Made by a program: the position numbers and the translations under genes. From contig NZ_KQ948453.1 in NCBI RefSeq assembly GCF_001514115.1, positions 168,659 to 232,658 on the forward strand: DNA of 64,000 nucleotides, in the 5' to 3' direction. Position 1 is the stretch's first letter, and every line of letters starts with the position of its first letter. The notes beneath the pieces were generated by a model. That model saw only the letters and a program-made list of their open reading frames with translations, ran no database searches and was not told where the DNA came from. Source of the DNA: Streptomyces olivochromogenes. GTDB taxonomy: Bacteria > Actinomycetota > Actinomycetes > Streptomycetales > Streptomycetaceae. Positions 26,346-35,063 of this stretch are shown in pieces.

Positions 26346-27061
26346 GTGGTGCTCCTCGCGATGGTGATCTCGTCGAACGTCCCCGCCTGCGGGTGATCGC
26401 CGACGCCCTGCTCGTAGTACGGCTCCCCGGGGCGGCGTACCCCCACGGTCCGCCATCCGGCCGCCCGCGCCGCGTCCAGCTCGCCCGGCCGGTCGGAGAG
26501 GAACAGCAGCCGGTCGGGCGCGGTGCCCAGCGCCGCCGCGATGGTCCCGTACGACGTCGGCTCCTGCTTGGGCCCCGCGTTCTCCGTGTCGTACAACCCC
26601 TCGACGAGCGGCAGCAGATCGCCCTCGGGGCTGGACCGGAACCACGCCCGCTGCGCCGCCACGGACCCCGAGGAGTACACGTGCAGCCGTACGCCCGTCG
26701 CGTGCCAGGCGCGCAGCGCCGGGACGACGTCCTCGTAGAAGTGCGAGACGAGGTCGCCGCGCGCGAATCCCTCGGACCAGATGATGCCCTGGAGCGTCTT
26801 GAGCGGGGTGGCCTTGCGGTCCTCGTCGAGCCAGTCGTTCAGGGCCTTCTCGACGCGGGCGGCGTCCGCGTCGGGCTCCGCGATCAGCTCCCGCACCTGC
26901 GCGGTCGCCCGCGCCACCGCCGGATCACCGCTCCGCTCCGAGAGCAGTGCTCCGAATCGAGAGCGGGAGTACGGGTACAGCACGTCCACGACGAACCCCG
27001 TGGCGCTCGTGGTGCCCTCGATGTCGAGCACCACGGCGTCCACGTCGAACCGGAGCGTCAC
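26342..27061 (-). CDS. mtnC: Acireductone synthase (enolase-phosphatase E1)
   Basis: A 239-residue HAD-superfamily enzyme that enolises and dephosphorylates the MtnB product to acireductone. The DxE nucleophile motif variant [16 protein letters not shown] is typical of E1. [11 protein letters not shown] (motif II), the GPKQEPTSY lysine segment and [19 protein letters not shown] (motif IV) follow. It starts with GTG overlapping the mtnD stop (GTGA) and itself overlaps mtnB. Confidence 0.94.
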   Translation of the reverse strand: MTLRFDVDAVVLDIEGTTSATGFVVDVLYPYSRSRFGALLSERSGDPAVARATAQVRELIAEPDADAARVEKALNDWLDEDRKATPLKTLQGIIWSEGFARGDLVSHFYEDVVPALRAWHATGVRLHVYSSGSVAAQRAWFRSSPEGDLLPLVEGLYDTENAGPKQEPTSYGTIAAALGTAPDRLLFLSDRPGELDAARAAGWRTVGVRRPGEPYYEQGVGDHPQAGTFDEITIARSTT

Positions 27062-27657
27062 GCCGTGGCCCGGTCCCGCTGGTACCCCGCGTCGATCGTG
27101 TCGAAGTCCGGGAAGCGGTCCGCGATCCGGTCACCGGTGAAGTTCCCGACCCAGCCGTCCTCCTCGTGGAAGAACCGGATCGCGGTGAACGACGGCGACG
27201 TACCCATGTCGAACCAGTGCGTCGTACCGCGCGGCACGCCCAGCAGGTCGCCCTTCTCGCACAGCACGGCGTGCACCTCGCCGCCGACGTGGAGATAGAA
27301 GATCCCGGATCCCGAGACGAAGAAGCGCACCTCGTCATCGTCGTCGTGCGTGTGCTCCTGGAGGAACTTCGCGCGCGCGGCCTTCGCCTTGGCGGGGTAC
27401 TCGGGGTCGTCGCTCGGGTGCAGCCCGAGGACGTCGACCGTCGTGAAGCCCTCCTGCGCGTTCAGCTTCTCGATCTCGGCACCGTACGCGGCGAACACCG
27501 TGTCGCTGTCCGCGTCCGCGGGCACGTCCTCGCGGACCGGCCACTGCTCGTAGCGCACACCGATCGGCGCGAGCGCGGCGGCGATCTCGGCCGGGTCGGA
27601 GGTACGGCGCACCAGCGTCTCGGGTCCGGACTCGGGCCACGTCGTCAGCAGGGTCAT
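27058..27657 (-). CDS. mtnD: Acireductone dioxygenase
   Basis: A 199-residue cupin that oxidises acireductone to 2-oxo-4-methylthiobutanoate and formate (Fe form). The metal ligands are readable in [17 protein letters not shown] (HxHxxxxxE) and in GTTHWFDMG (distal His). It is the first gene of the leftward mtnDCB operon. The ATG has a GGAG ribosome-binding site about nine bases upstream. The aminotransferase that would complete methionine formation is not in the window. Confidence 0.94.
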   Translation of the reverse strand: MTLLTTWPESGPETLVRRTSDPAEIAAALAPIGVRYEQWPVREDVPADADSDTVFAAYGAEIEKLNAQEGFTTVDVLGLHPSDDPEYPAKAKAARAKFLQEHTHDDDDEVRFFVSGSGIFYLHVGGEVHAVLCEKGDLLGVPRGTTHWFDMGTSPSFTAIRFFHEEDGWVGNFTGDRIADRFPDFDTIDAGYQRDRATA

Positions 27658-27937
27658 GGGAGAAACTCCAAGGGGTGGATGGGGTGTCCGGATACCGAGA
27701 CTGACATCGGTGCCCGGCCAGGAGATGAGGATGAGGAGGGCGGCGTGCAGGAGGCGGGAGAGCCGGTGGTCAGCCGCGACATGCCGCGCCGCTGCAGCGA
27801 TGTGTCGCTGTCGCGCATGGTGTCGTCATCGGAAGCCTCACTGTCCAACGTCGTCCGGCGATGGTAACTCCCGCCCGGTGATCGGCCGAGTGTGACGAAG
27901 TGGTTGTTCCACATACTGAGAATCGGCGTCCAAAACT
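27658..27937 (-). other. Leader region of mtnDCB
   Basis: About 280 bases without a convincing gene. It contains a hairpin with arms cgcgaca (27775-27781) and tgtcgcg (27809-27815), and a GTGG-N5-CCAC palindrome at 27900-27912 close to the divergent promoter. I looked for a SAM-type riboswitch on this strand and did not see one. An open reading frame of about 100 codons crosses the region but has no ribosome-binding site and an unbiased composition. Confidence 0.45.
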
Positions 27938-27967
27938 TTGACGGCTGGCTGGAAACGTTCACATGAT
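27938..27967 (+). promoter_or_regulatory. Promoter of the methylthioribose importer operon
   Basis: TTGACG (27938-27943) and CATGAT (27962-27967) are separated by 18 bases. The -10 ends six bases before the ATG of the leader peptide at 27974, so the leader is probably translated from a leaderless mRNA. Confidence 0.6.
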
Positions 27968-27973
27968 CTGCCT

Positions 27974-28045
27974 ATGAAGACGCTGCTGCTCGTGCGGCGG
28001 CTGTACGTGGACTTGCTCCGGTCGACCACAGCCCGCTGTCGCTGA
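27974..28045 (+). CDS. Short leader peptide, Arg-Asp-Arg-Cys-Arg type
   Basis: A 23-codon ORF with the peptide MKTLLLVRRLYVDLLRSTTA followed by RCR and a stop. This is a good match to the short actinobacterial leader peptides (RR.xVDL.R.....CR) that precede sulfur-compound genes. Its ATG sits six bases after a -10 hexamer, which suggests leaderless translation at +1. It lies 172 bases before the binding-protein gene. The segment just after its stop (ccggagcgc, 28052-28060) is complementary to gcgctccgg at 28154-28162, so ribosome position on the leader could switch RNA folding. The regulatory role is inference. Confidence 0.75.
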   Translation: MKTLLLVRRLYVDLLRSTTARCR

Positions 28046-28217
28046 CCTCCCCCGGAGCGCTCAACCACGCCCCGCCCTCGGTGCGTTCCCCGTGAACCCG
28101 AGGCGCCCCGCCCGTGTACGAGACGTATGCCGCCCTGGCTTGTTTCCTCTCCGGCGCTCCGGACCGGCACTCCCTCTTCGCCCCGCTCACTTCTGCTTGT
28201 CCAGCCCTGGAGCCGTC

Positions 28218-29324
28218 ATGTCCCGTACCGCCCGCACCCGCGTCCCCCTCGCCGCGCTGTCGCTCGCCTCCGTCTCCGCGCTCTTCCTCGCGGGCTGCTC
28301 CCAGTCCTCCAACGCCTCGCAGAGCACCGGTGACCAGGCCGCCTCGGCCGCCGCCGCGACCGGCAAGAAGCCCGCGCCGTTCAGCAAGGGCGACGTGAAG
28401 GTGGCCCTGGTCCGGCAGAGCGGCGCCGGCGACTACTTCGAGCAGTGGGGCAACGGCGCCAAGGCGCAGGCCAAGGCCCTCGGCATCGACCTGACCGTGT
28501 ACGACGCCCAGGCCGACAACGCCAAGCAGGCCACCGACCTGTCCTCGGCCATCAACTCCGGCGCACAGGCCATCATCGTCGACCACGGCTTCCCGGCCAC
28601 GATCCAGCCCGAGATCGACCAGGCGGTGAAGAAGGGCATCAAGGTCGTCGTCTACGACGTCGAGACCACCAACAAGAGCGTCGTCAGCACCAAGCAGGAC
28701 GACGCGAGCATGGCGCAGGCCGTGCTCGACGTCATGGCGAAGGACCTCGGCAAGAACGCCAAGGTCGGTTACGTCAACGTCGCCGGGTACGCCGCCCTGG
28801 ACAAGCGCGACAGTGTCTGGAAGAAGACCGCCGACGCCAACGGCTGGAAGCAGGCGTTCAAGGTCGGCAAGGTCACCGACTCCACCGCCACCGACAACGT
28901 TCCCCTGGTGTCCGCCGCGCTCACCCAGAACTCCGACGTGACCGGCGTCTTCGCCCCCTACGACGAGCTCGCCAAGGGGACCGTCCTCGCTGTCCAGAAC
29001 AAGAAGCTCCAGGGCAAGGTGAAGGTCTTCGGCGCGGACGTCTCCAACGCCGACATCCAGAACATGACCGCCAAGGACAGCCCGTGGGTCGCCACGGCGG
29101 GCACCGACCCGTCCGCGGTCGGCGCCGCGGTCGTCCGTACGGCCGCCCTGGAACTGGCCGGTCAGCTGAACACCACCTCGGTCGAGTTCCCGGCCGTCGC
29201 CATCACCCAGGACTTCCTGAAGCAGAACAAGATCGAGAACATGGACCAGCTGCGCACGGCGCTGCCCGCGCTGAACCTCTCCAAGGTCAGCACCGCGGAC
29301 TGGATTGCCAATGTCGCCCACTGA
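28218..29324 (+). CDS. Sugar-type solute-binding lipoprotein (candidate methylthioribose receptor)
   Basis: A 368-residue RbsB-like (peripla_BP_4) lipoprotein. The signal peptide ends in the lipobox LFLAGC. The mature part shows the periplasmic-binding fold (VKVALVRQSGAGDYFEQWGN, INSGAQAIIVDHG, KGIKVVVYDVET, GVFAPYDELAKG). The ATG has a GGAG in the previous dozen bases. It is the first large gene of an operon ending in mtnK, so methylthioribose is the most economical ligand. Its end overlaps the ATPase start by 14 bases. Confidence 0.85.
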   Translation: MSRTARTRVPLAALSLASVSALFLAGCSQSSNASQSTGDQAASAAAATGKKPAPFSKGDVKVALVRQSGAGDYFEQWGNGAKAQAKALGIDLTVYDAQADNAKQATDLSSAINSGAQAIIVDHGFPATIQPEIDQAVKKGIKVVVYDVETTNKSVVSTKQDDASMAQAVLDVMAKDLGKNAKVGYVNVAGYAALDKRDSVWKKTADANGWKQAFKVGKVTDSTATDNVPLVSAALTQNSDVTGVFAPYDELAKGTVLAVQNKKLQGKVKVFGADVSNADIQNMTAKDSPWVATAGTDPSAVGAAVVRTAALELAGQLNTTSVEFPAVAITQDFLKQNKIENMDQLRTALPALNLSKVSTADWIANVAH

Positions 29325-30843
29325 CGCTCCGGTGGAGAGCGCGGCGGTCGCCCTGCGCGACGTCAGCATGGCCTTCGGGGGCAAGACGGTGCTCGCCTCC
29401 GTCTCCCTGGACATCGCGCCGGGCAGCGTCGTCGCGCTGCTCGGCGCGAACGGCGCGGGCAAGTCCACGCTCATCAAGATCCTGTCCGGCGTGCACACGG
29501 AGCACGGCGGTCAGGTGAGCGTGAACGGCGTGCCCGCCGCGCTCCACTCCCCGCTCGCCGCTCGCCAGTTGGGCATCCAGACGGTGCACCAGCGCATCGG
29601 CGAGGGCATCGTTCCCGGCCTCTCGGTCGCCGAGAACCTGGTCTTCGAGGAGCTGGCGCAGGCGCGCGGCAACCCGTTCCGGGGCGGGCGCCGGCTGCTG
29701 GCCCGGGCCCGTGAGATCCAGTCGGCCCTCGACCTCGGCTGGAGCGACGCCGTGCTCAGGCGCGACGTCACCGAACTCGGCATCTCCGACCGCCAGTTGC
29801 TGATCCTGGCCCGGGCCCTGGCGACCCGGCCCCGCCTCCTCGTCCTCGACGAACCGACCTCGGCGCTCTCCGCCGCCGAGGCGGAGCGCCTGTTCGCGCT
29901 CGTCGAGCGGATGCGGTCGGAGGGCATCGCGGTGCTCTACGTCTCCCACCGCCTCGGCGAGATCGACGCACTCGCCGACCGCCTGGTCGTCCTGCGGGAC
30001 GGCCGTCTCACCGAGGACCAGGTCAAGCCCTTCGACTGGGACAGCGCCCTGCGCGCCATGCTCGCCCAGGCCCAGGAGACGACCACCGCCCGGCCGCGGC
30101 GCACAGGCGAGCAAGGCGAGGTCGTCCTCTCCCTGCGCGGCGTTCCGCTCCTGGCGGGTCACCCGCCCCAGGACCTCGACCTGCGCACCGGCGAAGTCAC
30201 CGGCGTCGTCGGGCTGCTGGGCGCGGGCAAGACAGAACTGGCCCGCGGCCTCTTCGGCGCCGAACCCTTCACCGGGGGAGCGGTCGAACTGGACGGGAAG
30301 CCCTACGAGCCGCGCCGCCCGGCCGACGCCATCCGCGGCGGCATCCACCTGGTCCCGGAGGACCGGCACACGGACGCGCTGGTCCCCGGCTGGTCGGTGG
30401 CCCAGAACATCTCCCTGCCCTTCCTCAGGTCGCTCTCCACGGTGGGACTCGTGAGCCGCTCCAAGGAGGACGCGCTCGGCCGCGCCACCATCGAACAGCT
30501 CGGCGTCGTCGCCCGGGACGAACACAGCCCCGTCGAGGAGCTGTCGGGCGGCAATCAGCAGAAGGTCGTCGTCGGCCGCTGGCTCGCCGAGAACCCCCGC
30601 GTCCTCATCCTGGACGAGCCGTTCCGAGGAGTGGACATCGGCGCCCGCCGCGACATCGGCCGCCGCGCCCGCGCCCTGGCCGCCGAAGGGGCAGCCGTCC
30701 TCGTCCTGTCGGCCGACGTCGACGAGGTCCTCGAGATCGCCGACCGGGTCGTCGTCCTGGCCGCGGGCGAGATCCGCCTCGACGCGTACGGGGAAGACGC
30801 GGAGCGCGACCGCGTGATCCAGACCATCTCGGCGTCCGTCTGA
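29311..30843 (+). CDS. Sugar-type ABC importer, double-domain ATPase
   Basis: A 510-residue RbsA-like ATPase with two nucleotide-binding domains. Domain 1: Walker A GANGAGKSTLIKIL, Walker B LLVLDEPTSALSAAEAE. Its signature position is atypical for a classical LSGGQ (TELGISDRQLLILARAL). Domain 2: GLLGAGKTELARGL, signature ELSGGNQQKVVVGRWLA, Walker B LILDEPFRGVDIGARRDI. Unlike many RbsA proteins, the second Walker A keeps GKT. It was started at the ATG giving MSPTDAPVESAAV, inside the end of the binding-protein gene. Confidence 0.92.
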   Translation: MSPTDAPVESAAVALRDVSMAFGGKTVLASVSLDIAPGSVVALLGANGAGKSTLIKILSGVHTEHGGQVSVNGVPAALHSPLAARQLGIQTVHQRIGEGIVPGLSVAENLVFEELAQARGNPFRGGRRLLARAREIQSALDLGWSDAVLRRDVTELGISDRQLLILARALATRPRLLVLDEPTSALSAAEAERLFALVERMRSEGIAVLYVSHRLGEIDALADRLVVLRDGRLTEDQVKPFDWDSALRAMLAQAQETTTARPRRTGEQGEVVLSLRGVPLLAGHPPQDLDLRTGEVTGVVGLLGAGKTELARGLFGAEPFTGGAVELDGKPYEPRRPADAIRGGIHLVPEDRHTDALVPGWSVAQNISLPFLRSLSTVGLVSRSKEDALGRATIEQLGVVARDEHSPVEELSGGNQQKVVVGRWLAENPRVLILDEPFRGVDIGARRDIGRRARALAAEGAAVLVLSADVDEVLEIADRVVVLAAGEIRLDAYGEDAERDRVIQTISASV

Positions 30844-30868
30844 TGCCCGGCACACCAGGAAGCACGCC

Positions 30869-31909
30869 ATGACCACCACCCAGAGCACCTCCGTGCCGAC
30901 GGCGGCCCCGTCCGCAGCCGCCGTCGGCCACCGGATCCAGAACGCCGTCATCAAGTACGGCTTCATCTTCGTCACCGTCACGCTCTTCGCGTACTTCGCG
31001 ATCAGCGAGCCGTCCTTCCGCGACTCGGCGACGCTCCTCGACACCCTCCGGTACGTCTCCGTCGCCGCCATCCTCGGCCTCGGCGTCACGCTCACCATGG
31101 CCGTCGGCGGAATGGACATGTCGGTCGGCGCCGTCGCCGGCCTCGGCGTCACGGTCGCCGCGAAGACGATGGTCACCTACAACCAGGTCGGCACGGTCGC
31201 GATCCTCGCGGTCGTCGCGGCCGGCGCACTGGCCGGGCTGCTGAACGCCCTGCTGATCGTCGTCCTCAAGATCCCCGACATGCTCGCCACGCTCGGCACC
31301 ATGTTCGTGATCCAGGGCACCAAACTCATCCTGGTCGACGGCCAGTCCATCACCCCCGGCATGACCCAGTCCGACGGCACCACCGCGCCCGGCAGGTTCA
31401 CCGAGGGTTTCCTGCGCATCGACCGCGGCACCTTCCTCGGCATACCCGGCTCGGTGCTGATCTTCGGCGCGCTGACCGTCGTCGCCTGGGTGTTCCTGGC
31501 CCGCACCCGCTGGGGGCGCGTGCTGTACGCGATCGGCGCCAACCCCGAGGCCTCGCGGCTGGCCGGCATCCGCGTCGGCGCGTACCGGGCGCTCGCCTAC
31601 GTCCTCTCCGGCGTCCTCGCCTCCATCGGCGGCCTGATCCTGGCCTCCCGCATCGGCCAGGGCGATGTCTCCGCCGGCACCTCCCAGCTGCTCGAAGCCG
31701 TCGCCGTCGCCCTCGTCGGCACCTCCGTCCTCGGCCGGGGCCGCCCCAACGTGTGGGGCACGGCCCTCGGCGCCGTCCTGATCGGGATCATCACCACGGG
31801 TCTGACCATCGAGGGACTGCCGTACTACACGCAGGACGTCGTCGAGGGCGCGGTCCTCATCCTCGCCCTGGTCTTCAGCTTCACCCTGTCCAAGCGCCGC
31901 ACCGCATAA
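30869..31909 (+). CDS. Sugar-type ABC importer, permease
   Basis: A 346-residue RbsC-like permease (BPD_transp_2) with eight to ten hydrophobic segments. The family motif TMAVGGMDMSVGAVAGLG and the EAA-like loop GANPEASRLAGIRVGAYR are both clear. A single permease gene is present, as in ribose importers, so it should act as a homodimer. It starts 25 bases after the ATPase and is followed 15 bases later by mtnK. Confidence 0.9.
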   Translation: MTTTQSTSVPTAAPSAAAVGHRIQNAVIKYGFIFVTVTLFAYFAISEPSFRDSATLLDTLRYVSVAAILGLGVTLTMAVGGMDMSVGAVAGLGVTVAAKTMVTYNQVGTVAILAVVAAGALAGLLNALLIVVLKIPDMLATLGTMFVIQGTKLILVDGQSITPGMTQSDGTTAPGRFTEGFLRIDRGTFLGIPGSVLIFGALTVVAWVFLARTRWGRVLYAIGANPEASRLAGIRVGAYRALAYVLSGVLASIGGLILASRIGQGDVSAGTSQLLEAVAVALVGTSVLGRGRPNVWGTALGAVLIGIITTGLTIEGLPYYTQDVVEGAVLILALVFSFTLSKRRTA

Positions 31910-31924
31910 GGGAGTTACGAGTCG

Positions 31925-33085
31925 ATGGGCTACCGCATCCTGGAGACCGAGGACATCGCCGGCTATCTGCGTGAGCGCGGCCACTGGGGCACCGACGAGC
32001 CGGAGGTCCGCGAGGTCTCCGACGGCAACATGAACCGCGTCTTCCTCGTCACCGCCACCGACCGCACCCGGGGCCTCGCCGTCAAGCAGGCCCTGCCCTG
32101 GGTGCGGGTCGCGGGCCCCTCCTGGCCGATGAGCCCCGAGCGCGCCGACGCCGAGGCCCGCGCCTACGAGCAGGTCGCCAAGGTCGCCCCGGACAAGATC
32201 CCGGCGATCCACGGCTACGACTCCGACAACTACGCCCTCGTCATGGAGGACATGTCCGACCTGGAGGTGCTGCGCACGATCCTCAACGAGGGCGGCACCT
32301 ACGGCCCGGACACCTCCCGCCGCATCGGCGAGTTCGTCGCCCAGCTCTCCTTCGCCACCAGCGACTTCGGTATGCCCTCGGCCGAACGCAAGGCGCTGAT
32401 CGCGGCCTCCGTCAGCCCCGAGCTGTGCAAGATCACCGAGGACGTCGTGCTCAGCGAGCCGTACCTCGAGCACGAGCACAACCACTGGCACCCCGGCCTC
32501 GACGACCTCGCCGTCGCCTTCCGCTCCGACCCGCGACTGCGCACCGAGGTCGCCGAACTGCGCCACCTCTTCATGACCGGCGCGCAGGCCCTGCTCCACG
32601 GCGACCTGCACACCGGCAGCATCATGGTCGGCACGCGCGAGGGCGCCCCGGTGGTACGGGTCTTCGACCCCGAGTTCTCCTTCGTCGGCCCGATCGGCTT
32701 CGACCTCGGCCTGTACTGGGCGAACACGCTCGTCTCCGCGGCCCGCGCGGACGCGCTCGGCGTCGAGGGCGACCACGGCGACCAACTCAGGCTCTCCTGG
32801 GACGCGTTCAGGGCCGAGTTCCGCCGCCTGTGGCCGACCCGTGTCGACACCTTCTTCGACGACGCCTTCCTCGACCGCTTCCTGGACCGCGTCTGGACGG
32901 AGTCCCTGGGCTTCGCCGGCGCGGAGATCGTCCGCCGCATCATCGGCTTCGCCCACCTCACCGACCTCACCACCCTGCCGGACCCGGTACCCGCCTCCCG
33001 GCGCGCGCTTCTCCTCGGGCGTGAACTGATCGTGCGCCGCGCGGAGTTGACGTCACCCGAGGACGTCGAGGCACTCCTGCGCTGA
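31925..33085 (+). CDS. mtnK: S-methyl-5-thioribose kinase
   Basis: A 386-residue kinase phosphorylating methylthioribose at O1. The protein-kinase-like fold shows VSDGNMNRVFLV (nucleotide loop), LAVKQALPWVRVAG (Lys), ALLHGDLHTGSIMVG (catalytic Asp, brenner-type loop) and VFDPEFSFVGPIGFDLG (metal Asp). Established knowledge: MtnK feeds MTR-1-phosphate to MtnA. Its place at the end of the sugar importer operon assigns a substrate to that importer by association. The ribosome-binding site aagggag precedes the ATG. Confidence 0.95.
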   Translation: MGYRILETEDIAGYLRERGHWGTDEPEVREVSDGNMNRVFLVTATDRTRGLAVKQALPWVRVAGPSWPMSPERADAEARAYEQVAKVAPDKIPAIHGYDSDNYALVMEDMSDLEVLRTILNEGGTYGPDTSRRIGEFVAQLSFATSDFGMPSAERKALIAASVSPELCKITEDVVLSEPYLEHEHNHWHPGLDDLAVAFRSDPRLRTEVAELRHLFMTGAQALLHGDLHTGSIMVGTREGAPVVRVFDPEFSFVGPIGFDLGLYWANTLVSAARADALGVEGDHGDQLRLSWDAFRAEFRRLWPTRVDTFFDDAFLDRFLDRVWTESLGFAGAEIVRRIIGFAHLTDLTTLPDPVPASRRALLLGRELIVRRAELTSPEDVEALLR

Positions 33086-33355
33086 CGGGCCGTCGACCGA
33101 CCGTTCGACGCCGGCGAGCCGCCGTCGCAGCCGCCGGCGCCGGAACTCGAACGGCTGCCGCCGGCCAGCGGGCAGGCCGGCTCCCGCACCGCCTCGGCGA
33201 GCGCGTCGGCGGCCCGGCGGCGTACGTCGACGGCCGGCCGCGTTGTCGCGCAGCGCGTCCCCGAAGACCGCGCGCCGCCGCATCCGCAGGGCGCGCGCGA
33301 GGCATTCGGGGGGAGGGGGGCTGACGGGTGCTCGGCCATGGCGGCGCACGCAGAA
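33086..33355. other. Gene-free junction between the salvage island and glpD
   Basis: About 270 bases of GC-rich sequence with no supported gene. The minus strand is open in more than one frame and reads Arg-rich peptides such as RMRRRAVFGDALRDNA. It might be the remnant of a small leftward gene, but there is no start signal or family match I can name. It marks the right-hand edge of the island. Confidence 0.35.
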
Positions 33356-33382
33356 GGGCGGCTCCCCCCGTGGGAGCCGCCC
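33356..33382. terminator. Terminator between mtnK and glpD
   Basis: A perfect 11-base-pair stem, 33356-33366 with 33372-33382, and a 5-base loop. It lies downstream of glpD on the minus strand and also after mtnK on the plus strand. Confidence 0.8.
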
Positions 33383-33427
33383 CTCAAGCCGATCGGATCA
33401 TCCGCTCAGGATCTGATCACTTCTGGG

Positions 33428-35044
33428 TCACTTCTTGTCGAGCAGGTCCTGCACCTTGCCGCGGATCTCGTCCGTGGCGAGCCCGCGGATCGTCAGCGTC
33501 GTACGGCGGCGCAGCACGTCGTCCGTCGTCTCGGCCCACTCGTGGTCGCGGGCCCACACGACCTGTGCCCAGATCTCCGGGGCGTCCGGGTGGACGCGCT
33601 CGCCGAGCTCCGGGTTCTCGTTCGCCAGGCGCGCGATGTCGAACGCCAGCGAACCGTAGTGCGTCGCCAGGTGCTTGGCGGTGTCGGCGCCCATACGGGG
33701 GCCGGGCGCCGGGCCGTCGACGAGCAGCCGGTGGGCGACCGCGCGCGGGTTGGCGACACCCGGCAGCGGCATCTTCTTCGGCAGCTCGGAGATCGGCTCG
33801 AAGTCGTCGCCCAGCGGGCGGCCCGGCAGCGACTCCAGCTTCTTCATGACCGTACGGCCGATGTGCCGGAACGTGGTCCACTTGCCGCCCGCGACGGACA
33901 GCATCCCGCCGCGGCCCTCCGTGACGACCGTCTCGCGCTTGGCCTTCGAGGTGTCGCCGGGGCCGCCGGGCAGCACCCGCAGACCGGCGAAGGAGTACGT
34001 GATCAGATCACGGGAGAGCTGCTGGTCGCGGATGGAGAACGCGGCCTCGTCCAGGATCTGGGCTATGTCCTTCTCGTTGACCGCGACGTCCGCCGGGTCG
34101 CCCTCGTACTCCTCGTCGGTCGTACCGAGCAGCAGCATGTCCTCCCAGGGGAGGGCGAAGGTGATGCGGTACTTGTCGATGGGGGTGGCGAGCGCGGCCT
34201 TCCAGGGGGAGGTGCGCTTGAGGACCAGGTGCGCGCCCTTGGACAGGCGGATGGACGGCGCCGCGTTCGGGTCCTCCATCCTGCGCAGGTGGTCGACCCA
34301 GGGACCGGTGGCGTTGAGGACGAGGTGCGCGTTGACGCCGAACTCCGCGCCGTTCGTACCGTCCTTGAGGTCCGCGCCCGTGACCCGGCCCTTGGTGAAG
34401 CGCAGGCCGGTCACCTCCGCGTGGTTGAGCACGACCGCGCCCGCCTCGACGGCCGCGCGGACCGTCATCAGCGCCATGCGCGCGTCGTTCATCTGGTCGT
34501 CGCCGTACACGGCCACGGCCTTGAGGTTCTCGGTGCGCAGCTCCGGCACGTCCTGCTGCGCCTTGGCCGGCGAGAGCAGGTGGCCGACGCCGTCACCGAA
34601 CGCCGACAGCGCGGAGTAGGCGAAGACGCCCGCCCCGAGCTTCGCCGCGCCGTGCGGCCCGCCCTTGTACACGGGGAGGTAGAACGTGAGCGGGTTCGCG
34701 AGGTGGGGGGCCACCTGGCGGGAGACCGCACGGCGCTCGAAGTGGTTCTCCGCCACCAGCTTCACCGCGCCGGTCTGCAGGTAGCGCAGACCGCCGTGGA
34801 GCAGCTTGGAGGAGGCGGAGGAGGTGGCGCCGGCGAAGTCGCCGGCGTCGACCAGAGCCACCCGCAGACCGGACTGCGCGGCGTGCCAGGCGGTGGAGAT
34901 GCCCAGGATGCCGCCGCCGATCACGAGAAGGTCGTACGTCGCCTTGGAGAGCTGCTCCCGGGTCTCGGCGCGGCTCGGGTTGGAGCCGGAGGCCGGGTGC
35001 GTACCGAGGGCAGGCACGGTCTGCAGGGTGGACTGACTGGTCAT
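33428..35044 (-). CDS. glpD: Aerobic glycerol-3-phosphate dehydrogenase
   Basis: A 538-residue FAD-dependent, membrane-associated dehydrogenase oxidising glycerol-3-phosphate to DHAP and passing electrons to quinone. It has the FAD Rossmann motif YDLLVIGGGILGISTAWHAA, the family segment GATSSASSKLLHGGLRYLQ, and the C-terminal FAD contacts (GLRVLPGG, MLSVAGGKWTTFR). It is the third gene of the leftward glpF-glpK-glpD operon, 19 bases after glpK. Confidence 0.95.
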   Translation of the reverse strand: MTSQSTLQTVPALGTHPASGSNPSRAETREQLSKATYDLLVIGGGILGISTAWHAAQSGLRVALVDAGDFAGATSSASSKLLHGGLRYLQTGAVKLVAENHFERRAVSRQVAPHLANPLTFYLPVYKGGPHGAAKLGAGVFAYSALSAFGDGVGHLLSPAKAQQDVPELRTENLKAVAVYGDDQMNDARMALMTVRAAVEAGAVVLNHAEVTGLRFTKGRVTGADLKDGTNGAEFGVNAHLVLNATGPWVDHLRRMEDPNAAPSIRLSKGAHLVLKRTSPWKAALATPIDKYRITFALPWEDMLLLGTTDEEYEGDPADVAVNEKDIAQILDEAAFSIRDQQLSRDLITYSFAGLRVLPGGPGDTSKAKRETVVTEGRGGMLSVAGGKWTTFRHIGRTVMKKLESLPGRPLGDDFEPISELPKKMPLPGVANPRAVAHRLLVDGPAPGPRMGADTAKHLATHYGSLAFDIARLANENPELGERVHPDAPEIWAQVVWARDHEWAETTDDVLRRRTTLTIRGLATDEIRGKVQDLLDKK

Positions 35045-35063
35045 TGCGGGTTCTTACTCCTCG

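Noticed and set aside
27658..27960. A possible SAM-type riboswitch in the mtnDCB leader.
   Set aside because: Hairpins are present, but I could not match the conserved core of SAM-I, SAM-II or SAM-IV classes by eye. A covariance-model search (Infernal) would settle it.
27654..27962. An open frame of about 100 codons on the minus strand upstream of mtnD, considered as a small gene or long leader.
   Set aside because: There is no ribosome-binding site, the peptide is Ser/Pro-rich without a domain, and it lacks the Cys-Arg leader signature.
28114..28398. A second small gene between the leader peptide and the binding-protein gene (peptide starting VYETYAALACFLSG).
   Set aside because: It lacks a ribosome-binding site, overlaps the real binding-protein start out of frame and has no conserved pattern; it lies within the presumed RNA control region.
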